64,000 nucleotides of DNA from Halorussus pelagicus (GTDB lineage: Archaea > Halobacteriota > Halobacteria > Halobacteriales > Haladaptataceae), in contig NZ_CP035119.1 in NCBI RefSeq assembly GCF_004087835.1, forward strand, positions 1,612,001 through 1,676,000. The letters are read 5' to 3'. The notes under the pieces were generated by a model. It was not told the DNA's origin, did not search any database, and saw nothing but the letters and a program-made list of their open reading frames with translations. Position numbers and translations under genes: made by a program. Position 1 is the stretch's first letter, and every line of letters begins with the position of its first letter. This document shows positions 25,309-34,740 of this stretch, in pieces.

Positions 25309-26676
25309 ATGACCGGCGAGGACGACGACTTCGAAGCGGTAGCCGAGGCGGTCGGCCAGCGAATCGACCCCGACGAGGGCGAACGCGAGCGAATGCGGGC
25401 GGCCGTGACCGCGCTCACCGAGCGCGCCCGCGACGCCATCGACGACCTGCCCGCGGAGGGCGACGTGATTCAGGTCGGGAGCACCGCCCGCGGGACGTGG
25501 ATAAGCGGCGACCGAGACATCGACCTGTTCGTGCGATTTCCCGCCGACGTGGACCGCGAGGACTTGGAGTCCTACGGGCTTGAGGTCGGCCACGCTGTCC
25601 TCCCGGAGGGCCGCGAGGAGTACGCCGAACACCCCTACGTCACCGGCGAGTACGACGGCTTCGACGTGGACCTCGTGCCCTGTTACCGCCTCGACGCCGC
25701 GACCGAGATTCAGTCGGCGGTGGACCGGACGCCGTTCCACAACGAGTACCTGAACGCGCGCATCGACGCCGACCTCGCCGGGGAGGTGCGCCTGTTCAAG
25801 CAGTTTCTCAAGGGCATCGGCGCGTACGGGAGCGACCTCCGGACGCGGGGATTCTCGGGCTACCTGACCGAACTGCTCGTGGTCGAGTACGGGAGTTTCC
25901 GGGCCGCGGTCGAGGCCGCGGCCGACGAGTGGCACCCGCCGGTTCGGTTCGACCCCGAGGACCACGCCACCGCCACGTTCGACGACCCGCTGGTCGTCGT
26001 GGACCCGACCGACCCCGAGCGCAACGTGGCGGCGGTCTGCGCCGCCGAGAACGTCGCGCGCCTCCAGCACTACGCCCGTGACCTGCTGGCCGACCCTCGT
26101 GAGGAACTCTTTTTCCCCGACCCGACTGACCCCCTCTCGGCCGAGGGAGTCCGCGAGCAGGTCGAGAGTCGAGCGACGACCCCGGTCGCGGTGCGCTTCG
26201 ACGCGCCCGACGTGGTCGAGGACCAACTCTATCCGCAACTCCGGAAGTCGCTGTCCGGCGTCTGCGACGAACTGGACCGCCGCGGGTTCGATGCGCTCCG
26301 GGCCGCGACGTTCGCCGACGAGTCGGCGGTCCTGCTCGCGGAGTTGGAAGTCGCCGAGCGCCCCGCCGTCGAGCGCCACGAGGGTCCGCCGGTTCACGTC
26401 CGCCAGCACGCCGAGGGCTTTTTCGAGAAATACGACAACGACCCGGAGACCTACGGGCCGTTCATCGACGGCGACCGCTACGTCGTCGAGCGCGAGCGCG
26501 AGTTTTCGACCGCCGCCGACTTTCTGGAGAGCGACGCGCTGTTCGACGTGGCGCTCGGCGTCCACGTCGAGTCGGCGCTGGCGGACGACTACGACGTGCT
26601 GGTCGGCGAAGCGGTCGCCGAACTCGCCGACGAGTTCGGCGCGGAGGTAGCCGACTACTTCGACCCCACGCCGTGA
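25309..26676 (+). CDS. cca: CCA-adding tRNA nucleotidyltransferase (archaeal class I)
   Basis: The 455-residue enzyme adds CCA to tRNA 3' ends without a nucleic-acid template. The nucleotidyltransferase head shows VGSTARGTWISGDRDIDLFV with G57-S58 and metal-binding D70/D72, and a third acidic position in DGFDVDLVPCYR. The central domain (DLAGEVRLFKQFLKGIGAYG) and the C-terminal tail domain match archaeal CCA enzymes in length. The tRNA genes in this window do not encode CCA, so the enzyme is essential for them. It starts 125 bp from tRNA-Asn on the opposite strand. Confidence 0.92.
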   Translation: MTGEDDDFEAVAEAVGQRIDPDEGERERMRAAVTALTERARDAIDDLPAEGDVIQVGSTARGTWISGDRDIDLFVRFPADVDREDLESYGLEVGHAVLPEGREEYAEHPYVTGEYDGFDVDLVPCYRLDAATEIQSAVDRTPFHNEYLNARIDADLAGEVRLFKQFLKGIGAYGSDLRTRGFSGYLTELLVVEYGSFRAAVEAAADEWHPPVRFDPEDHATATFDDPLVVVDPTDPERNVAAVCAAENVARLQHYARDLLADPREELFFPDPTDPLSAEGVREQVESRATTPVAVRFDAPDVVEDQLYPQLRKSLSGVCDELDRRGFDALRAATFADESAVLLAELEVAERPAVERHEGPPVHVRQHAEGFFEKYDNDPETYGPFIDGDRYVVEREREFSTAADFLESDALFDVALGVHVESALADDYDVLVGEAVAELADEFGAEVADYFDPTP

Positions 26677-26826
26677 ATCGGAGCGCATCGCCCGGTTAAG
26701 CCGGTCGTTCGACGGTGACTACCTGTCCCTATATCGTTATCCGAATCCTGCGCTCTCGGAGTCGCGGTCGCTCCCGAGGAAACCGACGCCAACCTTGATA
26801 CGTGACAACGTAGTCTCCCGAAGACG

Positions 26827-27846
26827 ATGTGGCGGACACTCTTCGTCGCTTCCCTCCTCGTGCTGGCCGGATGCGCCACCGAACCCCCCGGCACCGAGGC
26901 GGGTGCAGACGGGTCGGCGGACTCGCGGGCGCTGACTCCCGACGAGACGCCGGACCGGACGAACCCGTGGGCCGAGAGGACGCTGACGGTCGCTATCAAC
27001 AACACTGCGAACGAATCGCGGGACTTCCGGCCGCTCGTCGCTGACGCGCTCGAGTTCTGGTCGAGCAACGATACGCGCTTCGCCGGATTCCCCATCAACT
27101 ACGAACTCGACCCGAACGCCTCGGACCCCGTCATCGTTATCGAGTTCGTCGATTCCATCGAGTCGTGCGCCAATGTCACGGACCCCGCGGGGTGTGCGCC
27201 CTACGTTACCGCCAACGTGCAGGCCTCCCCGCCTGTCTCCATCGAGGTTGTCGGCTCCTACTCGAACCAATCGACCGCGCTCATCCTGAAACACGAACTC
27301 GGCCACACGCTCGGACTGGACCACAGCGCCCGCCCGCAGTCGGTCATGGCTCCGACCTCGCAACTACGGACGCTCCCGCGGGCCAACGCCACCGAGCGCC
27401 GGATGCCGTGGGCCGACCCCAACTTCACGGTCTACCTCAATGCGGAGAGGGCCGACGACTCCGGGGCGGCCCGCGAGCAAGTCCGGCGCGCGCTCGACTA
27501 CTACGCCGAGGGCGCGAACGGGACCGTCCCCGAGAACGTCTCGTTCGCGCTCACGGAGAACCGCTCTGCGGCCGATGTCGTCGTGGCGTTCAGCGGGGAC
27601 CTCCCCTGTCGAACCGGCGATAGCGGCTCCTGCGGCCGGGTGCAGGGCACCGACCCCGACGGCGACGGCGCGCTCGAACGCTACGACCACCTGCGGGTGA
27701 CGCTCAGCGACATCGACACCGCGGCGGTCGGGTGGCACGTCGGCTACTGGCTCGGGTACGGGTTCGGCTTCGAGGCGGACGCCGACTGGCCCGCGCCCTT
27801 CCGTGACGCGAGTTACGACGAGCGCAGAAGCGAGTGGTGGCGCTGA
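26827..27846 (+). CDS. Matrixin-like metzincin lipoprotein with a second, degenerate domain
   Basis: The 339-residue lipoprotein has a signal peptide ending LVLAGC (lipid-modified C16). Domain 1 (about 42-185) is a metzincin protease: the zinc site H156-E157, H160 and H166 in KHELGHTLGLDHS, followed by a Met-turn SVMAPTS. Domain 2 (about 197-330) repeats the same layout, starting PWADPNFTVYLN against PWAERTLTVAIN in domain 1, but the zinc motif is replaced by YWLGYGFGFEAD (from Y307), which has lost all three His and the Glu. The protein is predicted to act outside the cell, with domain 2 perhaps binding substrate or regulating domain 1. Confidence 0.8.
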   Translation: MWRTLFVASLLVLAGCATEPPGTEAGADGSADSRALTPDETPDRTNPWAERTLTVAINNTANESRDFRPLVADALEFWSSNDTRFAGFPINYELDPNASDPVIVIEFVDSIESCANVTDPAGCAPYVTANVQASPPVSIEVVGSYSNQSTALILKHELGHTLGLDHSARPQSVMAPTSQLRTLPRANATERRMPWADPNFTVYLNAERADDSGAAREQVRRALDYYAEGANGTVPENVSFALTENRSAADVVVAFSGDLPCRTGDSGSCGRVQGTDPDGDGALERYDHLRVTLSDIDTAAVGWHVGYWLGYGFGFEADADWPAPFRDASYDERRSEWWR

Positions 27847-27907
27847 ATAGCCACACCAGTTTGGTGAAATCGAAATAGTTAATCAGATTTAATTAGTTGA
27901 CAGCGGT

Positions 27908-28264
27908 GTGACGAAAAGCGACCCAAGAGACGAAGAGACCCGCGTCGTCATGGAAGCAGAAACTGTTGGTGGAGTACAAAAATTGTTAGAAGATACGTCA
28001 ATACAGAGTCCAAATTTAGTCGAAGTAGAAGGTCCGGTTCCTGCGGAAATAGTACAGCAAATCGTTCGTGACTTAGAAGCAACGTACGACGGATTAGAAG
28101 CCGTTACCGAACAGAACTCAAATGGAAAGTTGCGGAACAAAGTCATCGAGAACTCGGATCTCAGTGTAACGAAGGATTGGTACATTTCGGCACTCTTGAC
28201 GGTTCTCGAAAGACATGACCTCGCAGACAAAAAGGGGAAACGGTGGTCGGTTCAAGAAGAGTAA
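27908..28264 (+). CDS. Hypothetical protein in a low-GC patch
   Basis: The 118-residue protein reads from GTG 27908; an ATG at 27950 (MEAETVGGVQKLLEDTS) is a good alternative. It is mostly helical, with charged segments (EIVQQIVRDLEATYDGLEAV) and a C-terminal part (NKVIENSDLSVTKDWYISAL) that might be a winged helix. Codons ending in A or T (ACA, AAA, GAA, TTA) are far commoner than in neighbours, which points to recent transfer. No function is recognised. Confidence 0.6.
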   Translation: MTKSDPRDEETRVVMEAETVGGVQKLLEDTSIQSPNLVEVEGPVPAEIVQQIVRDLEATYDGLEAVTEQNSNGKLRNKVIENSDLSVTKDWYISALLTVLERHDLADKKGKRWSVQEE

Positions 28265-28289
28265 ATACGTCTGATATGTTTTCTCCACC

Positions 28290-28600
28290 ACCCGGCGCGG
28301 TCCCGGCCGCGACCGCGTAAGCGGTTCTGTACACGAGCGCGGTCCCGACGCCCAAAAGCGTATCGTAGCGCTCGGCCGCGCCCGGCGGGAGCCATCGCGC
28401 GCCGGTCGCTAGCAGGTAGTTGATCGGCCAGAGCGCGCCTCTCGGCGTGCCCGGTTTGGGCGACCACCTCCCCGAACCCGGCGAGGTAGCCGCCGACGAG
28501 ACCGCCAGCGAGACTCCGGCGAACGCTGGCCAGCGCGCGCTTTCCGGGAGCGCGACGGTACCTCCGACCCACGCGACGGCGGCATCGACAGTTGCGACGC
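28290..28600 (-). pseudogene. Probable frameshifted membrane-protein remnant
   Basis: On the minus strand two frames in turn give membrane-protein-like sequence. One frame gives VAWVGGTVALPESARWPAFA, the neighbouring frame gives SLAGGLVGGYLAGFGEVVAQ, and the first frame resumes with PINYLLATGARWLPPGAAER and TLLGVGTALVYRTAYAVAAG. Joined by two frameshifts they would form a continuous multi-helix protein. No start codon or clean open frame covers the whole, so I read it as decayed. It adjoins the low-GC gene. Sequencing error is an alternative explanation. Confidence 0.35.
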
Positions 28601-28691
28601 GGAAGACGGGTTTCCGGCTCACGTCCGGGCTTGGTTTCGATGCGGGTAAACCGTGAACACTTTTTTCAAAAACCAAACCGAACACTTTCTC

Positions 28692-28871
28692 ATGAATCCG
28701 AGAAGTCAGTCAAAAACCGCCCAGTTGGTCGGTCTCGTCGTCGCCGCCGTCGCGGTCGTCGGCTACGTCGGTTTCGGGTGGCGGTTCGGCGGCGAGTCGA
28801 GTCCGGTCGCGGTGGGTCTCGCGCTGGCCGCGGTCGCCGCCGCGGCGTACTTTACGGTTCGCGGGGAGTGA
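28692..28871 (+). CDS. Small two-helix membrane protein (59 aa)
   Basis: MNPRSQSKTAQLVGLVVAAV begins the first helix (VGLVVAAVAVVGYVGFGW); a short loop with GGESSPVAV leads to the second (VGLALAAVAAAAYFTVRG). Upstream in-frame GTG at 28653 would add 13 residues; the ATG is preferred because it begins the typical basic lead-in. Function unknown. Confidence 0.6.
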   Translation: MNPRSQSKTAQLVGLVVAAVAVVGYVGFGWRFGGESSPVAVGLALAAVAAAAYFTVRGE

Positions 28872-28877
28872 CAGAAC

Positions 28878-29975
28878 TCAACCCTCGAAGCCGTCTTCCC
28901 ACCGGAACCGCCCGTTTCGCTGAATCACTTCGCCGTCGATTTCCATCCGGGAGTCCTCGCTCACGTCGGTAATCATGTCGGTGTGGACCGCGCTCTGGTT
29001 GCCTTGCTGGCCCTCGGGGAGACACGACGAGTACGCGCGCCCGACCGCGAGGTGGACCGTGTCGCCCATCTTCTCGTCGAACAGAATGGAGTCGGTGAAG
29101 CGGTCGATACCGCGGTTCATCCCGATGCCGAGTTCGCCGAGGCGCTTCGCGCCCTCGTCGGTCGTCAGGATGTCTTCGAGCGCTCGCTCGCCGACTTCCG
29201 CCGACCAGTCCACGACCTCGCCGTCCTCGAAGGTGAGGCGTACGTCGCGGATGCGCGCGCCGTCGTGGGTCATCGGCACGTCGAAGTAGACTTCGCCCTC
29301 GGTGGCTTCGGGTGCAGTGAACACCTCGCCGCTCGGGAGGTTGTGCGAGTCGTAGGCGACCGACGCGGCGCTGTTGACCGTGGTCCGACCCTCGATTGAC
29401 ATCGTGAGGTCGGTGTCCTCCTTGACGAGTCGGACCTCGCTCCCCGCGTCGAGCAGGTCTTTCAGGTTCGCCATCTCGTCGGCAAGACTCTCCCAGTCCC
29501 GCAGGATGGCGTCGTAGACGAAGTCCTTGTACTCGCCGTAGCCCATCCCGGCGTTCTGGGCGTGGGCGCGGGTCGGATGCATGGTCGAGACCCAGTCGGT
29601 GTCCATCCGCTGGGCCTTGATGGCGGTCCGAGACTTCTTGTACGCCGCGCGCTTGTCGCCGGGGGCGGCCCCTTTCGCGGCGGTGTTGCGCTTGGCCCTG
29701 AGCGAGAGGACCGCATCGGCCTTCTCCAACATCGATAGCTCGAAGTCGGGGTCGTGGTCGAAGTCGCCCTCGTGCGCGCCGACGAACGCCGACTCCACTT
29801 CGTCGGAGATGTAGGTGGCGAGGTAGTTCGCGCCGCGCTCGCCCAACTTCTCGGCGACCGCGACTGCCAAATCGTGTGCGCCCTCGTCCACGCGGACGAC
29901 GACATCGTCGCCGTCCTCGATGCGGGCGCTCCAGTCTACGAGCACTTCGGCGTGGTCGTGAACTCGCGGGTCCAT
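28878..29975 (-). CDS. Aminopeptidase, M29 (thermophilic aminopeptidase T/AmpS) family
   Basis: The 365-residue cytosolic metallopeptidase has the family features: N-terminal alpha/beta domain (ARIEDGDDVVVRVDEGAHDL), the conserved MHPTRAHAQNAGM, then the metal-site elements NLPSGEVFTAPEATEG (first Glu), LGELGIGMNRGI (second Glu), DEKMGDTVHLAVGRAY (His) and QSAVHTDMI (His and Asp). Length fits the 360-410 aa family. M29 enzymes release N-terminal residues from peptides using two divalent cations. It is divergent from nothing obvious and stands alone, ending a few bases from the small membrane gene. Confidence 0.88.
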   Translation of the reverse strand: MDPRVHDHAEVLVDWSARIEDGDDVVVRVDEGAHDLAVAVAEKLGERGANYLATYISDEVESAFVGAHEGDFDHDPDFELSMLEKADAVLSLRAKRNTAAKGAAPGDKRAAYKKSRTAIKAQRMDTDWVSTMHPTRAHAQNAGMGYGEYKDFVYDAILRDWESLADEMANLKDLLDAGSEVRLVKEDTDLTMSIEGRTTVNSAASVAYDSHNLPSGEVFTAPEATEGEVYFDVPMTHDGARIRDVRLTFEDGEVVDWSAEVGERALEDILTTDEGAKRLGELGIGMNRGIDRFTDSILFDEKMGDTVHLAVGRAYSSCLPEGQQGNQSAVHTDMITDVSEDSRMEIDGEVIQRNGRFRWEDGFEG

Positions 29976-30081
29976 GCCTCCGTGGAGGGGTGTCGGGGTG
30001 AAAACGACGACGGTTCCGGCCGTCGAGAGGTGGCGTGCGCACCGAGCGCCCGCGACGGAAAAACAGACGCGAAACCGCCGG

Positions 30082-31170
30082 TCAGCTCGACACCGCGCCG
30101 GGACGGGAACTCCGGGCGTCGAGCGGGTCCTCGATTTCGCCCATTACGGCTTCGAGCGCGTCGGTCGCCGTCAGGAGACCGACGACTTCGCCCTCCGAGA
30201 GGACGAGCGCGAGTTCCTGACTCTCCGCTTGGAACTGGTCGATGGCGTCGCTGACGCTCGTCGCGGCCGAGAGAGTCATCGGCGGTGCCGCAACGTCCTC
30301 CAGTCCGAGATTCCCGTCACGCAACGCGTCGATTCGGTCGAGAACCGCGGGCACGTAGACGATACCTCGGAAGTCGTCGGCATCGCTCCCGAAGAGCGGA
30401 TACCGGGTGTGGGGCGACGAGGACATTCGGTCGAGGTTCTTCTCCATCGGGTCCTCGGTCGAGAGAGCGACGATATCGTCGGAATCGACCATCTCGGACC
30501 CGACGGTCTGGTCCCCGGCCGCCAGCGCGTTCAGGACCTCATCGTGGCGCTCCTCGGAGAGTTCGCCGCGGTCCAGCACCGAGTCGAGTCGGCTGTGGAG
30601 TTGCGCGCGCGTCTCGATGGCCTCCTCCTCGGTTTCGAGCCACGCGCCCGTCATCTTGATGCCGAAGAGCGCGAGCGTCCACTTGGCCACCGTGTCGCCG
30701 ATTTCCATGATGGGCCGGATGACTCGCGCGAACCAGTAGAGCGGGGTCGCGCCGTACCGACAGACCATCTTGGTCCGCTCGACGCCGAGGTAGGTCGGCG
30801 TCTGCTCGCCGTGCGTGAGGTGGACGAGATTGATGATGATGAACGCGAGGGCGGCCCCGGTCCCGATGCCCGCGAGCGCGGTGTTGGCGAACACCGGTTC
30901 GAAGATGGCCGCCAGCGCGGGTTCGGCGACGATACCGACCGCGATGCTCGACGCCGTAATCCCGACCTGACAGCTCGTGAGATATATCTCCAGTTCGTCG
31001 GTCATCTCCCACGCCCGGCGGAGTCGAGGCGTGTCGAACTCCGCTTCGGGGTACTGTCTGACCCGCGTGAGCGCGAACTCGATAGCGACGAAAAAGCCGT
31101 TTGCGAGGATGAGTAACAGTCCCGCGACCAGTCGAAGGCCGACCTGAGCGAGGCTCATCGAGGTTGCCAT
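30082..31170 (-). CDS. CNNM (DUF21) and CBS-pair membrane protein
   Basis: The 362-residue protein has an N-terminal CNNM domain with four helices (about 8-175; first helix LRLVAGLLLILANGFFVAIE and the characteristic FALTRVR), then a pair of CBS domains (about 205-345; segments RYPLFGSDADDFRGIVYVPA and LALVLSEGEVVGLLTATDAL). The CorC/HlyC C-terminal domain is absent. The family is linked to Mg2+ or Co2+ export, gated by nucleotide binding to the CBS pair. An alternative is a Na+/Mg2+ exchange role. It is a single gene upstream of M29 in the same direction, with a 106-bp gap. Confidence 0.85.
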   Translation of the reverse strand: MATSMSLAQVGLRLVAGLLLILANGFFVAIEFALTRVRQYPEAEFDTPRLRRAWEMTDELEIYLTSCQVGITASSIAVGIVAEPALAAIFEPVFANTALAGIGTGAALAFIIINLVHLTHGEQTPTYLGVERTKMVCRYGATPLYWFARVIRPIMEIGDTVAKWTLALFGIKMTGAWLETEEEAIETRAQLHSRLDSVLDRGELSEERHDEVLNALAAGDQTVGSEMVDSDDIVALSTEDPMEKNLDRMSSSPHTRYPLFGSDADDFRGIVYVPAVLDRIDALRDGNLGLEDVAAPPMTLSAATSVSDAIDQFQAESQELALVLSEGEVVGLLTATDALEAVMGEIEDPLDARSSRPGAVSS

Positions 31171-31275
31171 CGTGCGACGGTTTGCGACGCCACCGTGTAG
31201 AAAGTTGGGGCTTCAGGCGTACGCTCTCGCGCTACGAGCGCGAGCGCAACTGCGACGAACTGCCGGAGACCTCGC

Positions 31276-33906
31276 TCAGGGGAAGACCAGCGCCGTCGCG
31301 TGGTCGGTCTCCAGCACTTCGACTTCCTCGCCGCTCTCGGCGCGGTACTCCTCTTCGATGCCGACGGCGTCGCCCTCGATGGTGACTTCCTCGCCGTCAA
31401 CGGTGAGGGTAATCTCGCCCTCGATTTCCTTCTGATTCTTGAGTTGGGTCAGGTCGGCCGATTCGAGTGCGCCGACGACCTGTCCGGCCTTGTCGCGGAA
31501 CTGCGGGCCGATGGTGCTGTGGTCGGGGTCAACGCCGACCGGGACGAGTTCCACACTGGGTTCGCCCGCTTCGGGGTAGACCGGCGCGTTGACCGCCTCG
31601 CTGAGGTCGTAGGTGTCCCATCCGCGGCCGAGGTCGGAGTAGACCTCGATGCGGTCGAGTTCGGCGTTGAGCGCCATCCCGGCGTCGGACTTCCACGCGC
31701 GAATCTCGCTGGCGACTTCGGCGATGAGGTCGCCCTTCTCCTCGGCCTCGGGGTCCTCGAACTCGATGTCGGGCCACGAGGCGGCGTGGACGCTCCCTTC
31801 GGTGCCGGGGAGGTGGTCGTACAGTTCCTCGGCGAAGTGCGGCGAGAACGGCGACAGCATGCGGACCGACGCCGAGACCGCGGTGTACAGCGCCTTGCGC
31901 GCGGCGTCGCGCTCGCCGGGCCGACCCTCGTAGAGGCGACCTTTCACGAGTTCGAGGTAGTCGTCGGCGAGGTCGTTCCAGACGAACTCCCGGAGTTTGC
32001 GGAGCGCGGCGTCGAAGCGGTAGGCCTCCATGTCCGCCTCTACTTCCTCGGCGGTCCGCGAGAGTTTCGACAGAATCCACTCGTCGGCGTCCCGGTACGC
32101 TGGCGCGTTGATGTCGGGCGTCTCCTCGTCGAAGTGGCCCGCGGAGAACTGGAAGATGTTCCAGAACTTCGTGAGGAATCGGGAGGCAGACTTGACCTCC
32201 TTCCACTGGAACTGGATGTCGCTACCGGGTTGGCCGCCCAGCGCGAGGGCTTGGCGGACCGAGTCGGCGCTGTACTCCTCGATGGCTTCCTCGGGACCGA
32301 CTGCGTTCCCGCGGGACTTGCTCATCTTGTGACCGTCGTCGCCAAAGACCATCCCGTTGACCAGCGACTCCTCCCAGGGAATCTCGTCTTCGAGCGCGGT
32401 GACCCGCAGGAGCGTGTAGAACGCCCACGTCCGGATGATGTCGTGGCCCTGCTCGCGGAGCGTGGTCGGCGTGAACTCCGCGTCCGGCCAGCCCTGAACG
32501 TGCATCGGCGAGATAGAGGAGTCCATCCACGTATCCATCACGTCGGTCTCGCCCTCCCAGTCGCTCGCGCCACACTCCGGACACTCGCCGACTGCGGGGT
32601 CGGTCTCAGTGGGGTCGAGGGGTAGTTCCTCAATGTCGGCGACGTGGATGTGGTCGCAGTCGTCGTTCCCGCAGAACCACGCGGGAATCGGCGTGGCGAA
32701 CACGCGCTGGCGGGAGATAACCCAGTCCCACTCCATCCCCTCGGTCCAGTCTTCGAGACGGTCGTACATGTGGTCGGGAATCCACTCGACCTGCTCGGCC
32801 TTCTCCAGAATCTCGTCTTGGCGGACCTCGACGAACCACTGTTCCTTCGAGAGGATTTCGATGGGCGTGTCACAGCGCCAGCACGCGCCGACCGACTGGT
32901 CGGTGGGTTCGGTGTCTTCGAGGTATCCGGCCTCGTCCAAGTCGTCGGCGACCGCACCTTTCGCGTCCTCGATGGTCATGTCGCCGTACTCTCCGGCGAG
33001 TTCGTTGAGGCGGCCGTCCTCCGTGAAGACCGGCCGCAGGTCGAGGTCGTGTTCGGCCCACCAGTCTACGTCCTGTTTGTCGCCGAACGTACAAATCATG
33101 ACCGCGCCGGTCCCGAAGTCGCCGTCAACGTCGTCGTCGGCCAGCAGTTCGACCTCGTGACCGAACAGCGGGACCTCGAAGGTGTCGCCGATGCGGTCTT
33201 CGTACCGCTCGTCGTCGGGACTGACCGCCATGCCGACGCAGGCCGCCAGCAGTTCGGGTCGCGTGGTCGCAATCTCGATGTCGTCGTTGTCTACGCCGGG
33301 GAAGGTGACGTAGTGGAGCGTCCCCTCGCGGTCAACGTTCTCGACCTCGGCGTCGGCGATGGCGGTCTCACACCGCGGACACCAGTTGACGGGGTGTTCG
33401 TCCCGATAGATGTAGTCGTCTTCGTCGTTCTCGCCGGACATCTCTACGAACGACCGCTGGGTCTTCTCCCAGTAGTCGGCGTCCATGGTGCGGTACTCCG
33501 CCGACCAGTCTTGGGAGAAGCCGAGCGACTGCATCGTCTCCTTCATCCCGTCGATGCGGCGCTCGGTGTACTCAACACAGAGGTCCCGGAACTCCTCGCG
33601 GGGCACGTCGGTCCGGTGGATGTCCTCTTCCTCCTCGACCTTGACCTCGGTCGGCAGGCCGTGGCAGTCCCAGCCCTGCGGGAACAACACCTCGTCGCCC
33701 AGCAGTCGGTGGAATCGCGCGGCGAAGTCCATGTAACTCCACCCCAGCGCGTGGCCGAGGTGGAGTTGACCTGTCGGGTACGGCGGCGGCGTGTCGATGA
33801 CGTAGTCCGGTTCGCCCTCGGGGTTGTAGACCTCGGAACCGCGCCACTCCTCTTGCCATTTCGGTTCGACTCGCTCGGGGTCGTAGCTGTCGGGAACGTC
33901 AGTCAT
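31276..33906 (-). CDS. valS: Valyl-tRNA synthetase
   Basis: The 876-residue class I synthetase attaches valine to tRNA-Val. The signature HLGH lies at 49-52 ([17 protein letters not shown]) and KMSKS near 527 ([20 protein letters not shown]). The editing CP1 domain lies between ([20 protein letters not shown]), and Cys pairs CPRC and CWRC, CGNDDCD and CPECGASD indicate zinc-binding modules. A helical anticodon-binding domain and a short C-terminal coiled region follow. Length is usual for archaeal ValRS. It is transcribed alone; the start at 33906 is the only ATG consistent with the family N-terminus. Confidence 0.96.
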   Translation of the reverse strand: MTDVPDSYDPERVEPKWQEEWRGSEVYNPEGEPDYVIDTPPPYPTGQLHLGHALGWSYMDFAARFHRLLGDEVLFPQGWDCHGLPTEVKVEEEEDIHRTDVPREEFRDLCVEYTERRIDGMKETMQSLGFSQDWSAEYRTMDADYWEKTQRSFVEMSGENDEDDYIYRDEHPVNWCPRCETAIADAEVENVDREGTLHYVTFPGVDNDDIEIATTRPELLAACVGMAVSPDDERYEDRIGDTFEVPLFGHEVELLADDDVDGDFGTGAVMICTFGDKQDVDWWAEHDLDLRPVFTEDGRLNELAGEYGDMTIEDAKGAVADDLDEAGYLEDTEPTDQSVGACWRCDTPIEILSKEQWFVEVRQDEILEKAEQVEWIPDHMYDRLEDWTEGMEWDWVISRQRVFATPIPAWFCGNDDCDHIHVADIEELPLDPTETDPAVGECPECGASDWEGETDVMDTWMDSSISPMHVQGWPDAEFTPTTLREQGHDIIRTWAFYTLLRVTALEDEIPWEESLVNGMVFGDDGHKMSKSRGNAVGPEEAIEEYSADSVRQALALGGQPGSDIQFQWKEVKSASRFLTKFWNIFQFSAGHFDEETPDINAPAYRDADEWILSKLSRTAEEVEADMEAYRFDAALRKLREFVWNDLADDYLELVKGRLYEGRPGERDAARKALYTAVSASVRMLSPFSPHFAEELYDHLPGTEGSVHAASWPDIEFEDPEAEEKGDLIAEVASEIRAWKSDAGMALNAELDRIEVYSDLGRGWDTYDLSEAVNAPVYPEAGEPSVELVPVGVDPDHSTIGPQFRDKAGQVVGALESADLTQLKNQKEIEGEITLTVDGEEVTIEGDAVGIEEEYRAESGEEVEVLETDHATALVFP

Positions 33907-34162
33907 GGTGTGGGTATAGCTGACTCTGTCGGGGGTGTCGTCCTCGGAGAAAGACGCGCCGCTGCGCTGGACAGTTCAACGTACTACCGACGCAGTCAGC
34001 CTCATACGAAAGTGAAATGGACGGGTACTGATAAAGGTTCTCGTCTCTGCTCCGAGGTTATTAATGCATGAATGAACGCACTTATAATAGACAGTATTAT
34101 AAAAACCAGAACATAAGTATATAGTAAATAAGTACGAAGGTTAGTGCGGTGGTCGAAGAGGA

Positions 34163-34170
34163 TATATTTA
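34163..34170 (+). promoter_or_regulatory. TATA box of the Tat lipoprotein gene
   Basis: TATATTTA lies in an AT-rich 34.0-34.2 kb stretch, centred 25 nt before ATG 34191, predicting a leaderless mRNA. Confidence 0.55.
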
Positions 34171-34190
34171 CTTATCTATCTTCTGTGAAC

Positions 34191-34610
34191 ATGCCCCTCA
34201 ACCGCCGTCAAGTCCTCGTATCCGGAACCGCAATCGGATTTAGTGCGATGGCTGGCTGTAGCACTGACTGTGGTCTCTTTGGACAAGGAATGCCGCACGA
34301 TGCAACAATTGCCGTTGACCGCATGGAATCTATTCCGGAAGATGCAATTATGGTGCAATTTTCCCAACTTCCCGAACCGGAGCAGAAACTTCTCCGGACA
34401 GCTATCGAGGAAGACGCCGTACAAGTTTGTATGGACGACGAAGGAGAACGAACTGAGGCTGTTTACTCGTTCGAAAATCGAGTTGCTGGCAACCAGTCGT
34501 ATCTTTCCTACGAGAACGAGTATTATGGACTCTTCGTGGGGATTACGGACGAGAGTTCGGTGATGACCGCGGATGAGATAGACTTCCCCGATGGGAATCC
34601 CTGTTGTTGA
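34191..34610 (+). CDS. Tat-exported lipoprotein of unknown function
   Basis: The 139-residue protein starts MPLNRRQVLVSGTAIGFSAM and continues AGC, a twin-arginine signal (RRQVLV) with a lipobox, so it is folded before export and anchored by a lipid on Cys. The mature part contains CSTDCGLFG, CMDDEGE and a terminal CC, so disulfides are likely. Its codons (TTT, GAA, TAT, ATA) are unlike its neighbours and it sits in an AT-rich island, suggesting acquisition. ATG 34191 is preferred because it gives a standard Tat signal and has a TATA element at the correct distance. Function unknown. Confidence 0.7.
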   Translation: MPLNRRQVLVSGTAIGFSAMAGCSTDCGLFGQGMPHDATIAVDRMESIPEDAIMVQFSQLPEPEQKLLRTAIEEDAVQVCMDDEGERTEAVYSFENRVAGNQSYLSYENEYYGLFVGITDESSVMTADEIDFPDGNPCC

Positions 34611-34740
34611 ACGCCCACCTGTTGTGACGCCACCGAACTGCAGTAGTAGTCGTAACCGTTAGAGTGGCACTAAGAAACGACGCCGGACCCCGCCGAGTAG
34701 AACCGCAACCCCTACCTCCTACCCCCGACCATTCTCCCGC

